Source: Apricaphanius iberus
Lineage: Eukaryota; Chordata; Actinopteri; Cyprinodontiformes; Aphaniidae
DNA: 64,000 bases
Direction: 5' to 3'
NCBI GenBank assembly: GCA_028564705.1
Contig: JAPXFQ010001518.1
Coordinates: 372,001 to 436,000 of the forward strand
In this document: positions 1-10,166 of the stretch, piece by piece
Layout: every line of letters begins with the position of its first letter
Position numbering within the stretch: the first letter of the stretch is position 1
Translations under genes and position numbers: made by a program
The notes under the pieces: generated by a model
The model's database searches: none
Seen by the model: only the letters and a program-made list of their open reading frames with translations
Told to the model about the DNA's origin: nothing

Positions 1-229
1 TGCCCAGGGACCTCTTGCCATCATAATCCGGCCCTGCTCATCCATTTGCGTCCTCCTCAGAATCTGAATAAAATTTGAATACACAAAGCCAGGATTTCTA
101 TACTTAAATATACAAGAAATAAGTTCCTATTAAAGCCGAACATCCTGATGCGCTTACAGAATCTGATTTACAGGTGTTAGTGTCTTAGCCAATTTAAAAA
201 AAATACATAAAAACTGCAAATTAGACCAA

Positions 230-1090
230 GGTTGTTACAGAATTGTTTATTTGGACCCTACAAACCTTATAAAACCCAAAAACTTCAAATTTAAATCACT
301 ATTTTCTGTATCAATAGTTCTAAAACAACATTGTAACAAAATATGATTTAACAAAGGATACGTTAACAAATGTGACACTTGTAAAGTGCATATCATTTGG
401 TCAACACTAAAGACTTTTTAGACAATTTAACAATCACGCAAAACCAGCAAAATGTCAATTATTGTGATGTAATTAATCAGAAAGGTGGTCCAACATTCTT
501 GGTATTGGGAATATGGGATAAACTGGTAAATTGTAATGTTCCATTCTCAACAAGCAATTTCCAATTAAACATCATCTTAGCATAAGTGTATCTTAGCATA
601 AGTGTATCTTATCAGTTAGAGCGGAGAGTATATGCCAGGAATATGCTGCCTGTTTTCCCAAGGATTAAATACTTTTTGCTAGACTTTCGTATCATTTACA
701 GCACACAGGCAACAAAGTTCCAGTTCTGTAATAAAAAAAGGAATTAAAACGTTACATTCATCAGCAGGACTGGTTTCAATATGGAATATAAGCAGATGCT
801 TTAGAGAAAACCTATTTAAATAAGCTATTTGCAGAGCAACCTTAAAATATAACAACTTTTTATGACGAGATAAATAAACAGAACAAGACAAGCTGGAAGC
901 TATTTACACAAAAAACACAGGATGAAGAGGTAAACGTAGCCAAGATGAGAAATTTCAGACATGCCTGCCGTTGTGCAAAAACACCAGACATTCACAGTGT
1001 AACCGAACTAAAACAACTAAGCAGTCCAGAGTAGAGTCCTTGAGGGCCAGCGGAACATGCACAGACTTAAAGACCCAACACGGGGGCAAT
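230..1090 (-). other. TMEM30A: Probable TMEM30A 3'UTR
   Basis: AT-rich non-coding sequence directly after the TMEM30A stop. An AATAAA signal on the minus strand (TTTATT at 246-251) is a plausible cleavage signal and gives a UTR of roughly 0.85 kb. Positions 1-230 show no recognisable gene; COX7A2, the next gene in human order, is not visible. Confidence 0.45.
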
Positions 1091-1284
1091 TTAGTTAGGA
1101 ATATCTGCGCTGGTGCTGCGGGTGTCGTATTTATGGTGGATGAAGAGCAGAATGATACCCAAGGAGAAGCAAATGGAGCCCACAGTGATGTAGGCAATGC
1201 CCAGGAAGGGGTTCTTTCCTCCCATCCAGGAAATGGTGCTCAGGATCATCCGCTTCCGGCCATCAAAGCTGAGAACGGGGTAAT
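1091..1284 (-). CDS. TMEM30A: TMEM30A coding exon 7 (terminal)
   Basis: 194 nt ([17 protein letters not shown] to TSADIPN, TAA at 1093-1091), acceptor AATCAG|AT. It carries [14 protein letters not shown] and the second membrane segment, then a short cytosolic tail. Confidence 0.95.
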
Positions 1285-4200
1285 CTGATTACATAAGGTT
1301 AAGGAAAAATGACAGAACATTCTCTGTCGCTAAAAGAAAAAAAAAATGCTTTCAAACAATGACAAAAACCAATCTATTTACTTTGCTTCAGTCCTATTGT
1401 GAAAGAAATAAAAGTTGCACAGTTTTATCAGTGGTTGTTAAAGAGCAACTCAACCCAGATCAACGTTTTCTTGATAAACTGTATGAGGTTCTAATAGTGT
1501 TGTCTATATGTCTGAGCATTATGTTTAGTATTTTAATACATCTTAGTAAAAATGTATTTTTTTTTACCAAAAACCATCAGTGTAGCACCCTCTTCAGGGT
1601 TAAAAAAATCTCCACACTGTACTTTAATTTGAAAGTGCATTGCTATTCGCTCAGCGGTCAGGGCTGACGACAGCCAGCCTGCCGCTGTGGAGTATAAAAC
1701 AAACCGAGTCACGGCGACTCCTCCTTAACGAGTGTGACTTGGAATAGCAAGGAAGTGGTGACATAACCCAGCCAGTTTCCTCCCGCACTCAAATATTGGA
1801 AATGTAGCCATGTTGGGCTATGGTCCCAGATTCTCACCTCTGAGGGGTAGTCTGATTCATTTATTACTAATCCTAACATTGGAGGACCATTGCCTAACCG
1901 TAATGTGATCCATTTATTAATTATAACATCAAGGACATTACCAGTGCCTTCCATTTGCTTCCGAAGTTGGACCTCGAAGCTGGGCATGACGCCAAACCCG
2001 AGTAAACAACGTAGTCGGATAAATCGGGATTCCAATATGGCAACACCAAGGTAGCCATAGTTGGTAGTACCTCTTATAAACATTGTTTTATAACCTCACG
2101 TTGACGCAAGCAGCAAACTGCATCTTGTACTGGCTTTGCATGTAGTGTCTGCAGAATCCTGTTAGGGGGCAGAGTGCAGACTTCGGCTGGATTTTCCCAA
2201 AGAGAATAAAGATGCCGACCGTAGGAGATTATTAGAAGGTTAATATTCACATAACAGAACAAAAGATGGTAGAAGTATCGTAGATGGTATGTAAAACATA
2301 TTTACCGCTATTTTTGATTTCTTTCCTACATGTTTTGCCACCGTTGACCCTGTTTACCTACAGACTGTCAAATAATGCTCAACAATCCTCCCTACTGGTT
2401 ACTCGCAATAGCACTGTTCGGTTCTCATCTGACCATTTAAAGCCGCTAAACGTCCAAACTACAGATGTGACTACTCTTTTTGGAATTACTTCCTCAGCAT
2501 TATGTTCTTCACTCCGATAGCTCCTGCCAGCAGTTGTACGTAGTTAAAAACGTTATTTTTCACACTTGAAGAGCGTGTAGCAGTGAAATTGGTCTCGGCT
2601 ATAACACTTCCCCACACTAAACGTTCCGGAACTTGTCAGCTATTCAACGTATGGCAGTATATTAAAAATTCATTTCATAACGAAAATAAACACCCGTTTC
2701 TGGTAACCATTATACCGCCAAGACCTAGCAACCATAGTGAAAGTCAAAGTCTGACCACGAAAAAAAATCTCCACGTTCCAGTTGATTTTTTTTTTCCAAC
2801 TGGGAATTTCTGACTTCCGACAAAACATGGAACGCACCAATAATCTGCGGAAGGTGGGACCTTCCCTCTAAACGGGTACATTTTGAAAATTCCCTTCCCT
2901 GGGCTCACCAGCCAATGCCTCCTTTAGTCGCGTTTTTTAAACCGGATATGTAGGTGGAAGAGGACTCTGTTAGGAGGGTGAGTTGCTTTTCAATATCTCC
3001 TTGAAAGAGATTATATTAAAGAGCAGCAACTGATTCTTTTTTATAAGGCTTTTAATTTATCCATCATTTTAGATTTAAAAAATAAAGCCTAATTTGTATG
3101 GAAGATTAGTGTTCTTCCAGATACAGGTGCATACCAACATGTTCTCATCAGGAAGTTGGTTTTAAGTTGGTCTGGGTTTAAATCTGGTTTTAAGCTGGTG
3201 ACCTGAATGAAGTTAGCATGTCCCTGCCTTGCCAATGTAGATTCTCTCCAGGTAATCAGGCCTGCTCTCAATGTCAAAAAAACGTAAAGGTTACTACATG
3301 CATATTACTTAACACACACATGTTATAAAGATAAAGTGTGAGTTTACTTTTGTTAGAAAAGCCACCGGCTGCATTTATAGCTTCCTTGACACCTCAGCAG
3401 AGCCACAGGCTGATCCTCAAACCATGCAGCACTGACGTAATAATTCAAGCAAAAGGATCCCCAACCAAGTACTAAGTGCATATACAGTACAGTACATAGA
3501 TTCAGCATGTCTGTTTACCCCTTGAAACCAGAACTGAAAGCATTATTTACAGCGGCTTTCAATCAACTGACGCCACTAATTAAGGTTCGAGGATCAATAT
3601 TAAATCTGCATTTTACCTTTCTTTATCCACTATCTCTTTAAGGGTTGACAATTTCAGCTTTTTATATTAAACTTAATGGTTTTGAGCATTAATAATTATA
3701 ATTGTCTGAAGGCTGTGAATATTCTTATTCATCCAGGTCATGGTTATCTCAAGGAAATTTCAATCAAACGCAACTGGACTTGGTAATTTGTCTTGGAAGA
3801 CGTTTGGCTTCATCACTTCATGCTCGCCGCTGACCAGGCTGGGACTGGTCCAACTAACTGGTGAGGAGACTCAGCTATTTAACCTCTTGGAGGGCTTTTT
3901 CAAGACTGATTAAGGCCGTTTTCCCATGTGTGGCCGTGCCAGAATAAGACCAGAGAAAATGCAAATTTCTTCTGTTCAGATGGCCCGTATTTGACCCGTA
4001 CTGGAATCCAGTGTTTTACTACAACTAAACAGCAGGTGGTGGTATACAAATAATTCTGTAGCTGTCCAAAAAACAAGGGAGAAGTACCGACGTCATAAAA
4101 CGAGCGAGAGCCTAGAATGTAAACATACTGGTCAACTGCTACCTGAAGCCATCTATAGCGTGAGTATTGTAGTAAACCCACCGTTTTGTAATCTGCTGTG

Positions 4201-7200
4201 TTGCTGTGAGATGCTTGAATCACGTTGTTTTGGTATTTGTATGGTCGCGAGGTGATTCTGTAATTTCGGCTGGTGGTGTCGTCATTTCCGCGTGGAGCGC
4301 GTCTATTGTCTTGAGTATGGCCAGAGTACAGGTTGTGTTCACATGATCCGTGGCCTCTCGTATCTGGACTCGGATACTACCTCCAAGGCTGTTCTCTCTG
4401 GCTGTATCCTGGCACGGTCCAGTCTGTGTTCACATGGTACGAAATAAGTGAATTGTGACCAAATACGGTATCTGAGTACGGACTCCCGTACCATGTGAAA
4501 ACGCCCTATGTCATTGGATCCTTTGTGCTCCACGTCTTAATGACGGTTGTTGGCGTGTCGCCTAACTGTCGTTATAACACAATAGGGCGCTAATGAAACC
4601 GAACCCTAACCTCCACCAATAGGCGAACTGATGAAGCCTCTTGGATAAGAGGCGAAATGTCTTCCAAGACAAATTACCAAGTCCAGTTGCGTTCGATTGA
4701 AATTTCCTTGAGATAATTGTCTGAATTAATTCATGTTTCTTTAGCTTTAATTCAGTCATAACAATATAACAAATATGCTAAATGAAGCTATATACCTCAT
4801 GAGAGTTAGTTATTTCAATTTATATTACTGTAATCTATTTTTTTATATTCTAAATTACTGAGCTGTACTTGGAACAACTCTTGGCTACGGATCCATCGAT
4901 ATTACAATTAGGACATCACATACAACTCAGTTTTACTCTGTACTGTTCAGGCTTTATAATAATTTCCTGGCTGAAACATTCTGTTTTACGGTATTTGGTT
5001 GCACGGCTAAACCTCAAAAAAAAAATTAAGACACTTTAAAAAAATATTAAAGCCTTGTCTTGGCTTTTTATGACGCAAGTTTTGGCTGGACTGTAAAGGA
5101 TACTGTAAGTGATTTTCAAGGTGTATAATCCGCTGGGTAGAGTTGTGCCCGGCTTCTTGTGGATGATACGATAGAGCTTCCGAAAAGTGGGCAGAGCGGC
5201 TGTGCGCATCCACACAATGAAATCTTCATTGATGAAACCATTGTTTTCCGGATCTAAAGGGTCCAACTCGTACACTGGCTTCATCCAGTTCAGTGGCTTA
5301 GCTGTACCTGACAGACGAAGCAAGCCAAATAAACCATATACAGAATTCAGTAAATGCAATTGCAACAACATACTGCAATGTGGTTTGGAAATCTTACCTT
5401 GGAAACGTTCAGTCATGTTATCTTTTTCATTTCCGGGATTCCTGAACTTTACGTTTTTATCTGTGTACCACGCAATGCCCTTCTTTGCTAGAGGAACTGC
5501 AGTTGTGGTCCCGTTGGATTCATTGTAATACAGCTCCAGGGTGTCTAAGATGGCAAAAGCTCATATCTATGAGTCCTTCTAAAAAGTATGCATGGCAAAT
5601 AAGCTTAACTTTTAAAAAGTAAAAGATTAGAATTTAACTATTTGCACAGATATTATTATAAGTTTTAATATGCTATGTCTCACCATTAAAAAGGCTGTTT
5701 GCTATAGCTCCACATGGCGCTATGGGCTGCTTTGTCTCTGGGTCTAAACGGTAAGGCTCACATTCCTTATTGGGTTCCTGGAAAAACCAAAACACTTTTC
5801 AGCAAAGTGAAAATAGTTGGTTCCTCTGCGAAATGTGTAAAAGAAAATTCAAAATCTCCCACCGTTAAAGAGGCTTGAACACCATTTAGTTGGCTGTCAT
5901 CCCTGGACTTCACATAACGTCTGTGATTCTGATAGAAGTTTGATAGACCATAGTACATGTAGACATTGCTCTGTTGAGAGGGGAGAAAGTATTTATTTGG
6001 GCCTAGTTGCGACTTCTGACATTTTCTTCACTTAGATTGGGTTTTATCCCGGTTAAATCTTAAAGAAAAAAGCCACAAGGAGATAAATGACAAGTTTACC
6101 CAGAAATAAACATATAACCCAGCTACCTGCAGACATCAATAAAAGCCCCCTGAAAGTAGGACTGCATAATTAATAAGCAAATAAATCAATATAAAAGGCA
6201 GCTTTTAAGCAGACCTCTGGTGTTCTTTTTTTGGACTCTTCATTGATTCTAATGGATGATTACCGTTTTGTTCCTTTATTGCAGAAGCACCATTTGCGGT
6301 ATTGAAAGCAACGACTTGAATTATTCATTGTATCTATATTGATCTAAACTGGACAGGAGTTCACCTCAAATGGCTGCTCCAACGTAAAGTTTACGGTGCA
6401 GACGCATGATGTTGTGCTGTTCCAGGAGAAGCTTTTAGCACAGTCATAGCATGGAGAGGTTTCCTCAAAACCAGTGTAATCAATCTAAAGATGGAGGGAA
6501 AAACAACGGGGTTAGAACAATGATATATTTTTTTTAAGGAAATCATACATGCAGCGATGCAACACTAATTGTTTTCTCCCAAACAGATACAATACCGATA
6601 CTTGGATATGAGTACTTGCATATAAAAGAGTACTAATGCCAATACTTCTACTATACAAAAAAGTGCAATGACTTGAAGCTGGGTTTTATTTTCTTCTTTG
6701 CTGTTTATAACAGATGATGGTGCATTCGATCTAAAAAATGGTAATACATGATACAACTATACTAAAATATCAAGTGAAAAAACTAAAATTCTGTGAAACT
6801 GTTGCGGTTTCCACATTTCCCACTTCATCCAAAGCAACTGCATGCAATAAATTGGTATTGATTAACTTTAAAGAGTACGCGTACATGAGAACCGTATGAT
6901 ACCCAGTATCTTTTTGTGCATCACTAATTTTACAAGACCTCAATATTGTTTTTTTCTTGACAGTTAACCTATCTTTTTACATTGAGATGGCATAACCTTA
7001 ACCTCAAAAAGTGGTGTAGTGCTTTCATAATTTGACAGCTTACTTACCGTGATTACAATTTTAGTGTCTCATCTTGAGACTGATATGGTGAGCAGTTTCA
7101 TTCATAATCGTATGAAACGGCCTTTTCATTTATTTGATGGGAGTATTTAGTTTTCAATAACAGAATTTATATAATTTAGAATGAAATGGCTCTCCATACA

Positions 7201-8016
7201 TTAAAATCACAATCTTTTTAGTTACAATGATAGTTCCATTATTTCATGAGTTCAATAAGATTTTAAACTCATTTTGTCAATATATATAAAACTTTACCAT
7301 CAATGACAATATGAGGTAAACTGATAAATGGCGGTGTTGAGCATGACAAGTAATACAAAACGAATATAAATCCCTGTTAATCATTTAGACAAGAAAACCG
7401 GAAAAGTACTAGATTTTATTTAAGTATAATATGTTTAACTAAATAAGAAAAGTGGCTACTCTTTTTTTGGTTCAGTAGTGGTTCCTGAAGACAAAATTTA
7501 ACTATCAACACACAATCCAGCTATTGTCAGCTTTCATGAACAAGTTAGCCTCATTATTTTGCAAATTGCATCACTGTTTTAAGAAATAGAATTTTAGAAA
7601 GTCGTGTCGAGCATATTTGCGTTAACGCCAAAACGTTAAACTGTCTTTCATTCAAGTGTTTCCCAACTTGGCAAAAAGAGAAACATAAAGGTTCAAACAA
7701 AACCATAGCAATGGCTTTGGAATACAATAAGACTCAAAAGGTTGTCAAACATAAACTGGAACTGTACCTCCAACTCTTTGATGTTGTTTGAAGTCACATA
7801 CAGGCCGATCCCGACGGGGATGAAGATGAGTCCGATTATGAAGAAAGCGGGCAGCACAGTACCCGCAGTCAGGATAGGCTGCCAGGCTGGAAGTCTCTGC
7901 TGTTTGAACGCTGTGTTATCCGGCTTTTTGTTTTTCACAGCCCCCGTCCCGCCGTGGGTCGAAGATCCCGAGTGGTGTCCGTCCTCTTCCTTAGCGTTGT
8001 AGTTAGACGCCATCAT
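1091..8016 (-). CDS. TMEM30A: TMEM30A (CDC50A), P4-ATPase flippase beta subunit, complete 7-exon CDS
   Basis: CDC50 proteins bind P4-ATPases, take them out of the ER and are needed for phosphatidylserine and phosphatidylethanolamine flipping to the cytoplasmic leaflet. Coding exons in order of translation are 8016-7768, 6484-6365, 5970-5863, 5777-5684, 5544-5398, 5307-5104 and 1284-1091. All junctions are GT-AG, phases agree, and the sum is 1116 nt, or 371 aa plus TAA. The N-terminal tail is cytosolic. TM1 is about residues 52-75 ([20 protein letters not shown]). A Cys-rich, N-glycosylatable ectodomain follows ([49 protein letters not shown]), then TM2 near the C-terminus ([20 protein letters not shown]). 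Human CDC50A is 361 aa. Two Met codons open the ORF (8016 and 8013); either may be used. Identification is firm; which teleost duplicate this is cannot be told. Confidence 0.96.
1285..3697. other. TMEM30A intron 6, distal part
   Basis: The left part of the 3.8 kb last intron. A 124-codon minus-strand ORF (1709-2083) and a 78-codon plus-strand ORF (2284-2520) are open but match nothing I recognise. I see no splice-compatible exon here. Confidence 0.5.
3913..4507. mobile_element. Non-autonomous inverted-repeat element nested in the Penelope-like remnant
   Basis: The ends match as imperfect inverted repeats: AGGCCGTTTTCCCATG at the left and the complement of AGGGCGTTTTCACATG at the right. About 595 bp, with no coding capacity. 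No clear target-site duplication was found, so the superfamily is unassigned. Confidence 0.4.
4628..4661 (+). ncRNA. Hammerhead-ribozyme-like motif in the Penelope-like arm
   Basis: The core CTGATGA (4628-4634) is followed after one extra A by a perfect 7-bp hairpin (GCCTCTT, loop GGAT, AAGAGGC, 4636-4653), then GAAA (4654-4657) and TGTC, giving a GTC cleavage triplet ending at 4661. Stem III would be only ATGT, so a single copy could not close it; pairing between two copies is the arrangement proposed for Penelope-type minimal hammerheads. The opposite arm (3816-3799, minus) keeps TGATGAAGCC and AACGTC but has lost the stem II hairpin. Activity is unproven. Confidence 0.5.
5104..5307 (-). 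CDS. TMEM30A: TMEM30A coding exon 6
   Basis: 204 nt ([16 protein letters not shown] to LYTLKITY), acceptor TGTCAG|GT, donor TTACA|GTATCC, phase 1. It contains [20 protein letters not shown], the best-conserved CDC50 block. Confidence 0.95.
5398..5544 (-). CDS. TMEM30A: TMEM30A coding exon 5
   Basis: 147 nt ([13 protein letters not shown] to NMTERFQ) with acceptor TCTTAG|AC and donor CAAG|GTAAGA. It contains [17 protein letters not shown], characteristic of the family. Confidence 0.95.
5684..5777 (-). CDS. TMEM30A: TMEM30A coding exon 4
   Basis: 31 codons plus one base ([10 protein letters not shown] to IANSLFN), acceptor TCCAG|GAA, donor AATG|GTGAGA. It contains the conserved APCGAIANS motif. 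Confidence 0.95.
5863..5970 (-). CDS. TMEM30A: TMEM30A coding exon 3
   Basis: 36 codons ([14 protein letters not shown] to LNGVQASLT). The acceptor is CAACAG|AGC. Of two nearby GT donors only ACG|GTGGGA keeps phase with the next exon, so it was chosen. Confidence 0.92.
6365..6484 (-). CDS. TMEM30A: TMEM30A coding exon 2
   Basis: 40 codons ([12 protein letters not shown] to [10 protein letters not shown]), acceptor TTTAG|ATT, donor GAG|GTGAAC, both phase 0. It holds ectodomain cysteines and an NFT glycosylation sequon. Confidence 0.94.
6575..6928 (-). repeat. hAT-type MITE, 'CACCGATAC' family, copy 1
   Basis: In TMEM30A intron 1. The interval ends in TGTGCATCACTA and contains GATACCCAGTATC and CAATACCGATACTTGGATAT, reverse-complement relatives of the repeats at 52324-52684 and 54390-54735. 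Heavily diverged. Confidence 0.4.
7768..8016 (-). CDS. TMEM30A: TMEM30A coding exon 1
   Basis: 83 codons from [12 protein letters not shown] to NNIKELE, containing TM1. The donor reads GAG|GTACAG, phase 0. The motif [20 protein letters not shown] is near-invariant in CDC50A. Confidence 0.95.
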
Positions 8017-8300
8017 GGTTGCGTTCCGCGTCGAGCTAAACTAATCCACAACAGTTGACAGTCGACAGATTATCGGTAATCCCGGACGGTAAAACGAGCG
8101 AAACGTTAAAGAAGATGAAACAGAGTTTAAAGGTGTGAATTTTGCTTAAATTTGATCCAGATATTGTCTCATTCTGGTGTTGGGTTCACCTGTTTTGGGA
8201 ACTTGAACCGAGGTGAAGAAGCCGGAAGCTATAGACCCAATGAAATGACGGAACGAAGCGGGGACGTCATCGCAATAAGAGAAAATGCCCTCCCACCCGA
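8017..8300 (-). promoter_or_regulatory. TMEM30A: TMEM30A 5'UTR and promoter region
   Basis: Sequence upstream of the TMEM30A ATG, with more CG dinucleotides than its surroundings. Visible motifs are an ETS-type CCGGAAG (8222-8228), a CCAAT box (8237-8241) and a CRE-like GACGTCAT (8263-8270). No TATA box is evident, as expected for a housekeeping promoter. Assignment is by position and motifs only. Confidence 0.45.
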
Positions 8301-9959
8301 TACTCACCCCCTAACAGTTTACTGGTGTATGACCCAGCCAGAAATGTGATGAGCGGGGAGATTGGAGTAAACCTCTAATTAGTGTGGAGAAACGACCAAT
8401 CAGAATTATTTAACGTTTCTCCCGATAGTAAGATTCACGTCGGACAAAATTAACATAACCTACCAGAGGTAACTTGCTGTTTAATGCACAGCGTATTCAC
8501 CAGTTTCCCCCCCCCCAAAAAAAAATCCATTGTAAAGTAGAACATAAAGCTGCGAGTGTAAACGACCCTGTTTTCATACAGTCGAGGTGCGGATGGTTTT
8601 TTTTTCTTATCGATTGAAACTTCGGAAGCTGCCGCACTGCTTGCTTAACTAATGTGGAAACGAAGCTGAGCCATAGTTTTATTGCCTTAACTGTTTTTTA
8701 ACTATGTTCTACTTGTGGATAAATAACTTCAGTGGATCTTATTTAAAAAATAATGCATTAGTAAATTACAAACTTGCTGAGCACATCTTAATATTTAACG
8801 ATTCTATTATAAAACAATGCCTCTAGCATGTAGATTCACATAGGAAACCTATTGGATACTCTATAACAATAGTGAAATTTCTTAAGATTTCTGAATCTTA
8901 GCAATATATGTTATTTTCAAATATATCCTAAAAAGGTTAGATAAGTGCTTTTAAAATACTTTTATAACTACAAATTAATAGCGTAAGTACATTTGGCAGC
9001 TGAGTGTTTCTGTTTTGAAATTATTTACACAGCTATTTGAAAACCAAATTAAGAAGCGAAAAAAAAATCCTGGTTGCTGTTTTGTGATATTTATTGTTTT
9101 TCTTAAACATATAGTATTTTGAAAGCGGGCAGGAATGTAAACTGAGAATTCAGCTGATGGTTGCATTTTAAAAATGTGCAAAACTTAACAAAGAAATGTC
9201 TTACTAGTTTTTGGGGTGAACTTAACTATTAGGGTTTCAAAACAAAAAGCAATGATAAGGTTAGCTTTTATCAAAGATAAAATAAATTCCTTTAAATGTT
9301 GTAAACTCAATCTGGAATGATTGATATATAATTTAAGAGAGACATACCAATCAGAAGTAGGCCAACAGTCGACCTCATTGGCAAACATTTGCCTTTTTTA
9401 AAACATTAACAAATACATTGAATTTTCACACACAGCAGATCTGATATGTTTGAACATAGGTGACAAAGATTTTTTATTCAAAATCTGTCTTGGGTATAAG
9501 AATAACGATGAAATAGCGGACATAAAAAATTATATTCTGTCATCTTGCATAATATTTATTTATGTAAAAAATATCTTTACAGCAAGAAAGTTAAGAACCG
9601 AAAAATACAAACAAACAAAAAACGTAGAAATTTAATTTACCCAAAATGCATAGTTTCTATAATGTGGTCTTACAACACATGTATTTTGATAAAAGGCATA
9701 TACAGTATGTGACACCCAGTCAAAGCAAAACATAACTTAGGTAAATGAAAATTAGAAATTACATTTGTTTTCATATAAGGTTTTTCACATCTAAAAGGCA
9801 TAAACTAATAAGAGAAGTAAAAGAGCTTTGAAACATAGACAAAAAGTAATTTTTTTCTCTATGTTTTACATTTTTTTCCCATGAACTTTTACTGGAAAAT
9901 TAGAGATGTTTATCTGACTGATCTATTGCCACATAACCAAGACTATACAATTGGTATGT
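8301..9959. other. TMEM30A-FILIP1 intergenic DNA and FILIP1 3'UTR
   Basis: Very AT-rich. The right end (about 9540-9959) is probably FILIP1 3'UTR, with minus-strand AATAAA signals at 9555-9560 and 9473-9478. The rest shows only short open frames and homopolymer runs; I see no further gene or intact repeat. Confidence 0.4.
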
Positions 9960-10166
9960 TCACAATTTCCCTCCATTTTGGGATGTATTGCTATTCACAG
10001 TGGATTTCTTGACTTCAACTCTCATGGACTGACTCTCTGTTCGAGACTCAAGCTTCATTCCACTCGAGATGCCCGTGGATCCTAGTGCAGCTTTGCCTGT
10101 CTTGAGACTCTTAGACATTGGAATGCGGGTAAGTCCTGTGCGAGGTGACTGGACATCGAGCCCAAT
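9960..10166 (-). CDS. FILIP1: FILIP1 terminal coding exon
   Basis: 68 codons ([20 protein letters not shown] to SQNGGKL) with TGA at 9962-9960 and acceptor CAAACAG|ATT, phase 0. It aligns with the human C-terminus (TRIPMSKGMKAGK and ETQSMKIELKKS). Confidence 0.92.
   Translation of the reverse strand: MGLDVQSPRTGLTRIPMSKSLKTGKAALGSTGISSGMKLESRTESQSMRVEVKKSTVNSNTSQNGGKL

Larger units (their letters stand above)
3711..4712. mobile_element. Penelope-like retroelement remnant with inverted terminal repeats
   Basis: An insertion in TMEM30A intron 6. Two ~70-90 bp arms in inverted orientation (about 3748-3816 and 4628-4717) share ATTTCAATC(A/G)AACGCAACTG and GTCTTGGAAGAC with few mismatches. The 13-bp string ATAATTGTCTGAA lies at both edges (3698-3710 and 4713-4725), consistent with a target-site duplication, although its first bases may belong to the arm. 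Terminal repeats that can be inverted, a variable-length duplication and a hammerhead motif in the repeat are features known for Penelope-like elements. No reverse transcriptase is left inside; the interior is occupied by another element. The class assignment is inference. Confidence 0.55.

Noticed and set aside
1..230. Expected COX7A2 gene next to TMEM30A
   Set aside because: No COX7A2-like coding sequence is visible; it would lie beyond the left edge.
1709..2083. 124-codon minus-strand ORF in TMEM30A intron 6
   Set aside because: No recognisable domain and no compatible splice sites with TMEM30A; likely chance or old repeat.
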